Assembly (NCBI GenBank): GCA_023246995.1
Contig: JAHFHI010000067.1
Location: forward strand, 1-6,818
From: Candidatus Omnitrophota bacterium
GTDB lineage: Bacteria; Omnitrophota; Omnitrophia; Omnitrophales; Aquincolibacteriaceae
Direction: 5' to 3'
DNA: 6,818 nucleotides
Shown: piece by piece, positions 1 through 5,407 of the stretch
Numbering within the stretch: position 1 is the first letter of the stretch
Layout of the letters: every line of letters starts with the position of its first letter
Translations under genes and position numbers: made by a program
The notes under the pieces: model-generated
What the model was told of the DNA's origin: nothing
Seen by the model: the letters and a program-made list of their open reading frames with translations, nothing else
Databases searched by the model: none

Positions 1-2
1 AT

Positions 3-1844
3 TTTAAGAAAGCCATTGACAGGTGGCAGGCCTCGCTTGAGAGCGAACAAGAGACCCTTGAAGGCGAGCGGCGGCAGATTCAGGGATGGCGCGAAGAACT
101 CGGGGTTCAGGAAAAAGACCGCTGGAATCTTGATTTCCTCCCGCTCCTCGGAGAAGGCCCGGGCCCGCTTGAGAAAGTTCGCCAGATTGAAGCAAAGAAA
201 TTCTATAAACTTTCCGAGAAAAAGAAATCACTTCTTGAGGAAAAAGAACTCCTCTATAAGCAGCATGGGGAGGTCGCCGAACTTTTAAAAGCCCACGGGG
301 GTATTCCCCTGGGCGGCGCGAGCGACGCATGGTTCAAGGCGCTCGAAGCGGAAAATAAGGAGCAATACGACAAGCTTCTGGCAACCCGGGCCGAAATCGA
401 AAGACTTCAAGCCGAGATCGATGCGAAAGATAAGATTTATCGGCGGCATTACGGCAAGACTTCCTGGAGCGCGCTCCCCGGATCTTTCGTCAAATCCATT
501 CATAAATCCGTCGATATTTTAAATCCCTTCGGGCCGGACGCCGAGGCTTTGTCTTCGGACCCGCAGGCCCTTTTAGAGCACCGCATGCACCTTAAAGAGA
601 AAATCGCCGCCGAACAGGGTGTCGTGCAAGTTCTCTCGGATGCCTTCAGCGCCGAGATCGCCCTTCAGGAGCAAAAGAGGCTGCTTGCCGCGCTCTCGCG
701 GGATCAGCAGGCCGATCCCTTGGAACTGCGCAAGTCCATCAAGACGCTTGAGAAAAAAATCCGTAAGGGCTATGAGGAAATTCAGGACCGCCACGAACGC
801 AAGAAAGAATACGTCGAAGACTTAAGCCGACTTTTGGACAATAAAGATGCCCGGGAGAACTCCCTGGCCAAGAGCGGCCGGATTCTAAGCGCACCCGCGC
901 GGGGCACGGCAAGGTTCTGGAAGGCCTTTATCTTCGGCCTGCCCAACCGCGAGGTCGAGCTGACCCGGAAAGCCGAAAAGCTGCCTGACGCCCCGGATTA
1001 TGCCGCGATGAAAAGCCTCCGGGAGGGGATTGAGCTCGAGAGTCTGCTGATCGAAAGCCGCAGCCGCGAGATTGTGCAGCTTCAAAAGAAACTCGAAATT
1101 TTAAAGGCGCAGGCCTCTCTGGCCGGCGGGTATAAATTCCGTCCGGTTTTAATCGATGTGCCCTATCAGTTTGTGGGCGAAGCCATTCAAAATGCCAGAA
1201 AGCTTTTGCCGGGCAAAAATCGGCAGGATCTTTTAGTCACACGGTTGAATGAAGAGACGGTCAAACTCGAGGCCTTTAAAAAGGATCTGCGCCGGCTGGA
1301 GAAGAAAATTCCGCGGGAGCTTCCGAAAGAACAAGCCGCGGTTTCAGAGTCTCAAGAAACCGTTTTGAATCCGGAGGCATCGGATCCGGAAGCCCTGAAA
1401 AATGAAATCGAGGGGCTTAATGAAAAGCTCGAGATCCAGCGCGATATTTATTTGCGGGAGAAAGAGATCGCGATTGCGGCGATTGACGCCCAGAAGGGCG
1501 AAGCCGTTAAAGCCGAGGTAACCAAGAGTGAGAAAAAGAGAGAAAAGGAAGAGAAATTGGCCAAGGAGCTTAAGGAAATCGAGGAGAATTTAACCGACTT
1601 GATCGAAGAGGAGAGCCAGCTCGAGGACGAAGAGTTTTCTATTCTCGAGAAGCGGATTCTTGAGATCGATCACCAAATCAAAAAGACCGGCTCCAAGGTT
1701 TTATCCCAGGACCTCCTGACGGAGCGCGAAAGGATCGAAGACCGGCTTTCACAGCTTGAATCCCGCAAGGATTTTCTAACCCAAGAGGGCAGACGGTTTA
1801 ATATGGATGGCGACCTCGCCTTACCCGGAAGCCCGCGGTCGTGA
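3..1844 (+). CDS. Long coiled-coil protein of unknown function (5' end outside window)
   Basis: The frame is open from the first bases of the window to the TGA at 1842-1844, giving at least 613 residues. The start lies upstream; the TTG at 549 is only an internal codon, because the same composition and heptad-like pattern continue before it. Almost all of it is Glu/Lys/Arg/Leu-rich predicted coiled coil, densest over window residues 60-150, 190-290, 335-375 and 410-600. The helices are broken by short aromatic, Pro/Gly-containing stretches near residues 41-54, 155-178, 297-315 and 379-406. I see no transmembrane segment, nucleotide-binding motif or catalytic motif in the visible part, and cannot judge a signal peptide because the N-terminus is missing. 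The stop overlaps the lptE start by 4 bases, so it is probably co-translated with an outer-membrane lipoprotein gene. A scaffold or envelope role is inference only; I do not recognise the family. Confidence 0.85.
   Translation, partial: FKKAIDRWQASLESEQETLEGERRQIQGWREELGVQEKDRWNLDFLPLLGEGPGPLEKVRQIEAKKFYKLSEKKKSLLEEKELLYKQHGEVAELLKAHGGIPLGGASDAWFKALEAENKEQYDKLLATRAEIERLQAEIDAKDKIYRRHYGKTSWSALPGSFVKSIHKSVDILNPFGPDAEALSSDPQALLEHRMHLKEKIAAEQGVVQVLSDAFSAEIALQEQKRLLAALSRDQQADPLELRKSIKTLEKKIRKGYEEIQDRHERKKEYVEDLSRLLDNKDARENSLAKSGRILSAPARGTARFWKAFIFGLPNREVELTRKAEKLPDAPDYAAMKSLREGIELESLLIESRSREIVQLQKKLEILKAQASLAGGYKFRPVLIDVPYQFVGEAIQNARKLLPGKNRQDLLVTRLNEETVKLEAFKKDLRRLEKKIPRELPKEQAAVSESQETVLNPEASDPEALKNEIEGLNEKLEIQRDIYLREKEIAIAAIDAQKGEAVKAEVTKSEKKREKEEKLAKELKEIEENLTDLIEEESQLEDEEFSILEKRILEIDHQIKKTGSKVLSQDLLTERERIEDRLSQLESRKDFLTQEGRRFNMDGDLALPGSPRS
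1827..1844 (+). promoter_or_regulatory. Coupled stop/start and weak ribosome binding site for lptE
   Basis: GTGA at 1841-1844 holds both the GTG start of lptE and the TGA stop of the coiled-coil gene. A weak Shine-Dalgarno-like GGAAG lies at 1827-1831, 9 bases before the start. This supports the GTG start and suggests that ribosomes finishing the upstream gene re-initiate here. Confidence 0.6.
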
Positions 1845-2365
1845 AGCGGTTTGGGATTTTTCCGTCGTTTTTTATTCTTCTAACTATTTTTCTTCCCGGC
1901 TGCGGCTATACGCGCCAGGCCACCCTTCCGCAGGGCATCAAGACGATTTATGTCGAGACCGTGAAAAATAAAATTCCCATTGATCAGGTGTATGCCTATC
2001 ACCCAGGCCTTGAGATGATGATTACCCAGGCTGTGATTCGGCGCCTTCACCGGGACGGAAACCTGAAAGTTGTTAAACGCGAAGAGGCCGATGCTGTGCT
2101 CGAGGCCGAGATGATCGGTTTTGAACAGGAAGGGCTGCGTTTCACGAGCCTGGAGACTGTGGAGGAATTCCGGCTTTATCTCGTGCTTCAGATGCGCCTT
2201 CGCAATACCAAAACCGGCGAGCTTATCTGGGAAGAGCCCAATTTTTCGGGCGACGCGGAATATTTTGTGAGCAAGATCCGCTCCATCGGCCGGGAAGAAG
2301 CCGCCCAGAGAGTCGTCACGCGCCTGGCCCGCAACATTGTCGACCGAATCGTCGAGGATTGGTGA
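1841..2365 (+). CDS. lptE: LptE-like LPS-assembly outer-membrane lipoprotein
   Basis: 174 residues from a GTG start. The N-terminus is a lipoprotein signal: MKRF, a hydrophobic stretch, then the lipobox LPGC with the acylated cysteine at residue 21 (codon 1901-1903). Gly follows the Cys, with no Asp at +2, which fits outer-membrane sorting by the E. coli rule. The mature part matches the LptE family pattern: CGY after the signal, a 'LPQGIKTIYVETVKN' first strand, a helix with LHRDGNLKVV, then EADAVLEAE, alternating strands ending in TGELIWEEPNFSG, and a C-terminal helix ending RNIVDRIVEDW. In characterised bacteria LptE plugs the LptD barrel and helps place LPS in the outer leaflet. The length is slightly below that of E. 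coli LptE. It sits between a coiled-coil gene and holA with 4-base overlaps on both sides. The family is fairly secure; the exact partner LptD is not in this window. Confidence 0.85.
   Translation: MKRFGIFPSFFILLTIFLPGCGYTRQATLPQGIKTIYVETVKNKIPIDQVYAYHPGLEMMITQAVIRRLHRDGNLKVVKREEADAVLEAEMIGFEQEGLRFTSLETVEEFRLYLVLQMRLRNTKTGELIWEEPNFSGDAEYFVSKIRSIGREEAAQRVVTRLARNIVDRIVEDW
2354..2365 (+). promoter_or_regulatory. Coupled stop/start that decides the holA start
   Basis: Two in-frame starts are adjacent: TTG at 2359 and GTG at 2362. GTG is preferred because it forms the same GTGA overlap with the lptE stop (2363-2365) as seen at the previous junction. A GAGGA at 2354-2358 leaves 3 bases before GTG and none before TTG, so initiation probably depends mainly on translational coupling. 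Confidence 0.6.
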
Positions 2366-3354
2366 TCCCAAGCGTCCTCCGGCCGGTTTATCTTTGGGCC
2401 GGCGATCCCCGGTGGTGTGAAGAAAGTCTCGAGGAGTTGGGGCGCCGCATTCGCGCTAAAACCCCCGGGGAAATTCATACCCAAACCTTTTACCTGACTG
2501 AAAATTCCCTTGACCCCGCCTTGGCCCAGGCCAGGACGCTCCCTTTCCTTATGTCTTTTCAGATTCTGCGTTTAAAAGAGGCGCAGTGCCTTAAAGCCAA
2601 AAATTTTGAAAATCTGGAGCGCTACCTAAGCGCCCCGTCGCCTTTGACGGCGCTTATTTTTGAGGCGGCTTCGGGTTTGGAACGTAAGCACCCTCTTGTG
2701 GAATTAGTCCAGGCCCATGGGGAAGTCCGGTTCTTTGACGAGGACACCCACGCTCCTCGGCAAGGGAAGTCCTTTGTGAATTTAAAATTTACCGCGGCCG
2801 GAAAAAGCGTGGACCCGGCCGCGCTCCGGCGCCTTGAAGAGCAAGCCCAGATCGCCCCATCAGCCGTGGATACGATCCTGGATCAGCTGATTCTCGTTTC
2901 CGGGAATGCAAGGCAGATTACCGACGAAATGGTGCAGGCCTTTGAAGAGAAGTTTTCCGAAGTCGACGGTTTTGCGCTGATCGGGGCTATCGCAAGCCGC
3001 AAGACCGCGCGAGCGCTTGTGCTTTTGCGCGAGCTTCTGGATCAAAACGCGGGAGACTATTTTTCGCTTGTAGGGCTTCTTCACTGGCAGATCCGCCGGT
3101 TCTGGCAGGCCGGAATGCTTCTGGAAAAAGGGGAGCCGGAGAGTTTAGTGATGAAAAAATGCAAGGTTTCCCCCCGCCAGGCGCCCTATTTTCTGCGTCA
3201 GCTTCGCATGATTCCGAATGCGAAACTTGCGCAGGCCCTGGAAGGCCTTTTCCGTTTGGATTGGAATCTAAAGACAGGTCAGGCGGAAGGGGAAGCGGCG
3301 CTTGAGAGTTGGGTGGTATCGCTCACCGGAGCGGATACCGTAGTCTTCAAATAA
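2362..3354 (+). CDS. holA: DNA polymerase III subunit delta
   Basis: 330 residues from GTG 2362. Delta is the clamp-loader 'wrench' that opens the beta sliding clamp, working with delta' and the DnaX subunits. The order fits the family: an N-terminal strand VYLWAGDP (residues 9-16) matching the usual vYLlyGdE, without a working Walker A P-loop, as is normal for delta. A TLPFLMSFQILRLKEA segment follows at about residues 59-74; its hydrophobic pair after TLP corresponds to the clamp-binding Leu-Phe of E. coli delta. Then come the helical middle domain with NARQITDEMV, and a C-terminal collar domain with LLRELLDQ, a GLLHWQIRRF helix and LDWNLKTGQAEGEAALE, the last matching the family's usual 'lKtG..d...alE' ending. 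The length is close to that of E. coli HolA (about 343). It lies directly after lptE, as in E. coli, and converges on rpsT. It is divergent but complete. Confidence 0.92.
   Translation: MIPSVLRPVYLWAGDPRWCEESLEELGRRIRAKTPGEIHTQTFYLTENSLDPALAQARTLPFLMSFQILRLKEAQCLKAKNFENLERYLSAPSPLTALIFEAASGLERKHPLVELVQAHGEVRFFDEDTHAPRQGKSFVNLKFTAAGKSVDPAALRRLEEQAQIAPSAVDTILDQLILVSGNARQITDEMVQAFEEKFSEVDGFALIGAIASRKTARALVLLRELLDQNAGDYFSLVGLLHWQIRRFWQAGMLLEKGEPESLVMKKCKVSPRQAPYFLRQLRMIPNAKLAQALEGLFRLDWNLKTGQAEGEAALESWVVSLTGADTVVFK
3315..3339 (+). other. Bulged hairpin in the last codons of holA
   Basis: GGTATC-GCTC (3315-3324), the loop accg, then GAGC-g-GATACC (3329-3339) form a 10-base-pair stem with a single bulged G. 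It ends 12 bases before the holA stop codon. Only a short run of four T (3358-3361) lies downstream, so it does not look like a standard intrinsic terminator. It could protect the mRNA 3' end, or be a chance product of the codons. Confidence 0.3.
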
Positions 3355-3379
3355 GAATTTTGGGCAGGCAAAGACGAGT

Positions 3380-3407
3380 AAAAAAGAATCCTAAAAAAAC
3401 AGGATTC
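3380..3407 (-). terminator. Intrinsic terminator of rpsT
   Basis: On the - strand a perfect 7-base-pair stem, GAATCCT / AGGATTC (3401-3407 with 3386-3392), closes an 8-base T-rich loop and is followed at once by six T (3380-3385 read as U). It begins 27 bases after the rpsT stop. Read on the + strand the same stem has no adjacent T-run; the nearest starts at 3422, 14 bases beyond it. It should therefore terminate rpsT much better than the convergent holA operon. Confidence 0.75.
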
Positions 3408-3433
3408 GCAGAAAGACCCGATTTTTTTAGGTA

Positions 3434-3697
3434 TTATTTTTTCTTAAGTCCGGCCAAAAAGAGAGCGATACGCGACTTATTGCGGCTCGCCCGTCCCTTC
3501 GGGACAATGCCGCGAGAAACAGCCTTGTCAAAGCGGGAGACAAGCTGCTTTGCGAGTTCCTCGGCCTTGGCCGGTTCAGACGCAAGAGAACGCATTTTCT
3601 TGGACAGAGACTTAAGTTCCGAGATAGCAGCCTGGTTGTTGGCTCTTTTCTTGGCGTCACTCCGTAGGCGCTTCATTGCAGATTTGATATTAGGCAT
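3434..3697 (-). CDS. rpsT: 30S ribosomal protein S20
   Basis: 87 residues, the same length as E. coli S20, starting at ATG (3695-3697 on this strand) and ending at TAA. The N-terminus MPNIKSAMKRLRSDAKKRANNQ is the typical S20 signature (NIKSA.KR). The rest is a Lys/Arg/Ala-rich three-helix bundle with FDKAVSRGIVPKGRASRNKSRIA, matching the family's 'id.a..kGiihkN.AaR.Ksrl' pattern. S20 binds 16S rRNA early in 30S assembly. It is a single-gene unit on the opposite strand from its neighbours, with its own promoter, ribosome binding site and terminator. In E. coli S20 represses its own translation; nothing here shows whether that holds in this organism. Confidence 0.97.
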   Translation of the reverse strand: MPNIKSAMKRLRSDAKKRANNQAAISELKSLSKKMRSLASEPAKAEELAKQLVSRFDKAVSRGIVPKGRASRNKSRIALFLAGLKKK

Positions 3698-5405
3698 GAA
3701 AAAATCCTTTTGGTTTCAAAAATGTTCGGACAATTTAGCACAGGCCCCGGGGGCTGTCAATCGACTTGATGCCCGCGCCGTTTGTCCTGATTCCGACACC
3801 GGGGAACCGTTTTTACCCGGCCCGACGCCCTCTTCAGGCCGGGGCCATGTCAAAAAGGCGGCCGCATTTCTGGGACTGATGACGCTTACAAGCCGCATCC
3901 TTGGCATGATCCGCGATATCTGGAGCGCGCAAAGGTTCGGAGCGGCATGGCAGTGGGACGCCTTTAGTTACGCCTTCATGATTCCCAACTTTTTTCGCCG
4001 TCTTGCCGCGGACGGAGTGATTTCAAGCGCGATCATTCCTCCCTATGTCGAAATTCTCGAAAAAAGAGGGCAAGAGCAGGCCTGGGCTTTTGCGAAGGCT
4101 CTTTTTGGCGTCACGCTGACGGCCTGCGGCCTCGCGCTCTTACTTGCGGAGATCTTTTTGAGCGGCGGAATCGCTTCCGGCATCGCGGGCGCAAAGGCCT
4201 CTTTGATCCTCGAGTCACTGCGTCTACTCTCGCCCTATCTTTTCTTTTTCGTCCTTTTTTCTTTGAGCTCGGCCATCCTGAATGCCCACCGGCATTTTTC
4301 TCTGCCGTCCCTGGGGCCGGCAATCCTGGATCTTGGCTGGATCGCGGGCCTTGCCTGGATTTCTTTCAGGCGCGGAAGCCTGACGGTCGAAAGCGAGCTC
4401 AAGCTTCTTGCCGCGGCTCTTCTGGCGGCAGGGGCGGTGCAGGCCGCGCTTAACATGGCGGCCCTTCGGCGTCTCGGATTTCGTTTCCGGTGGCGCCTTG
4501 AATGGACAGCGCCCCTTGCTAAAATAATCTGGTCGTTCCCGGGGGTGATGCTTGGGCTCGGCGTCTTGCAGATCAATTTATTGATCGATGGAACTTTCGC
4601 CCTTTTTTGCCCTTCCGGAGCCAATTCAAGCTTGTGGTACGCGAGCCAGCTTCTTTATTTTCCGCTCGGCATTGTTGCAGGCTCCCTTGCTACAGTCTCG
4701 CTGCCGATTCTTTCCTCGGAAGTGAGCGCCGGGGATTTCACCCGGGCCGAAGCCACTCTGGGCTCGTTTTTGAGGCATTTATTTTTCTTTCTTATTCCGG
4801 CCGGCATGGGTCTGGCAAGCCTCGGAATTCCGATCGTGAGCCTGCTTTTCGAGCGCGGAGCTTTTGATACGTTTGCGACCGGGCGCACGGCCTCGGTTTT
4901 GGCCGCCTACGGCTTCGGCTTGGCGGCTTTCGGAGCGCAGCGGATCACCGCCAATTTATTTTACGCCGCAGGGGACCACAGCACTCCGACAAGGCTGGCC
5001 GCCGCAGCCGTTATCGCCAAAGTCGTCATGAGCCTAGTTTTGGTGGGAGGCTTTCAAGAGTCCGGGCTCGCGGCCGCCACGTCGCTTGCCGGGTTTCTGC
5101 ATCTCGGGCTTCTTTTGATTTTCATCCGCCGCAAGGTTTTCAAACTTTCACTGCGCAGCCTCGGCCGGGGCCTGGGGCGGATGCTGGCGGCGGCCTTGAT
5201 CATGGGCGCGGCGGCGAGAATTTTCTTCGGCAGATTTCAGGTTTTGTTTTCTCCGGGCTATCCGGGAACCGGTTTTCTTCCCCTTCTCGGCGCGGTCAGT
5301 CTTGCGGGCGTATTTTATTTCTTCCTTTGTTTTCTGCTTCGGGTTCCGGAAGCCCGGGAGCTTTGGCGGAAGATCTCGTCGCCCAGGCTGCGAAAGGCTT
5401 CTTAG
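3696..5405 (+). CDS. murJ: Lipid II flippase MurJ (start uncertain; conserved part begins near 3849)
   Basis: MurJ/MviN is an inner-membrane MOP-superfamily protein, usually with 14 membrane helices, that flips lipid II outward for peptidoglycan synthesis. Family features visible: SRILGMIRD, DAFSYAFMIPNFFRRLAADG, the hydrophobic helices that follow, FPLGIVAGSLATVSLPILS, and LFERGAFD. The arginines matching E. coli R18, R24 and R52 and the aspartate matching D39 are present; the one matching R270 is Gln (codon 4647-4649). Similarity begins at VKKAAAFLGLMTLTSR (from 3849), so the family-like length is about 518 residues against 511 in E. coli. The span given starts at the only standard in-frame start upstream (ATG 3696). 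Its extra 51 residues cross the rpsT promoter and look non-coding. An ATG at 3847 is correctly placed but one base out of frame; in-frame ATG 3879 would cut the first helix. uvrC follows after 2 bases. Confidence 0.9.
   Translation: MKKSFWFQKCSDNLAQAPGAVNRLDARAVCPDSDTGEPFLPGPTPSSGRGHVKKAAAFLGLMTLTSRILGMIRDIWSAQRFGAAWQWDAFSYAFMIPNFFRRLAADGVISSAIIPPYVEILEKRGQEQAWAFAKALFGVTLTACGLALLLAEIFLSGGIASGIAGAKASLILESLRLLSPYLFFFVLFSLSSAILNAHRHFSLPSLGPAILDLGWIAGLAWISFRRGSLTVESELKLLAAALLAAGAVQAALNMAALRRLGFRFRWRLEWTAPLAKIIWSFPGVMLGLGVLQINLLIDGTFALFCPSGANSSLWYASQLLYFPLGIVAGSLATVSLPILSSEVSAGDFTRAEATLGSFLRHLFFFLIPAGMGLASLGIPIVSLLFERGAFDTFATGRTASVLAAYGFGLAAFGAQRITANLFYAAGDHSTPTRLAAAAVIAKVVMSLVLVGGFQESGLAAATSLAGFLHLGLLLIFIRRKVFKLSLRSLGRGLGRMLAAALIMGAAARIFFGRFQVLFSPGYPGTGFLPLLGAVSLAGVFYFFLCFLLRVPEARELWRKISSPRLRKAS
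3705..3711 (-). promoter_or_regulatory. Ribosome binding site of rpsT
   Basis: AAAAGGA on the - strand, 7 bases before the rpsT ATG, in an A/T-rich leader. This is the clearest Shine-Dalgarno sequence in the window and fixes the S20 start. Confidence 0.75.
3732..3760 (-). promoter_or_regulatory. Sigma70-type promoter of rpsT
   Basis: On the - strand, a perfect -35 box TTGACA (3755-3760) and a -10 box TAAATT (3732-3737, 4 of 6 matches to TATAAT) are separated by exactly 17 bases. The predicted transcript starts near 3725, leaving a leader of about 28 bases that contains the ribosome binding site. The spacer is very GC-rich and contains the palindrome CCCCGGGG (3745-3752). Confidence 0.75.
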
Positions 5406-5407
5406 AG

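Noticed and set aside
549..1844. Separate gene starting at TTG 549
   Set aside because: The same frame is open back to the window start with identical coiled-coil composition, and no ribosome binding site precedes 549. It is an internal codon.
1880..2371. - strand open frame of 163 residues opposite lptE
   Set aside because: It lies wholly over a recognisable lipoprotein gene and shows no family motif or ribosome binding site.
3309..3695. In-frame upstream extension of the murJ reading frame through holA's end and rpsT
   Set aside because: It overlaps the holA end and runs antisense through all of rpsT. The translated sequence is unlike MurJ, so it is only an accidental open frame.
3799..3820. 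Possible 5-base-pair hairpin CCGGG / CCCGG upstream of murJ
   Set aside because: Short stem, 12-base loop and no T-run; expected by chance in GC-rich DNA.
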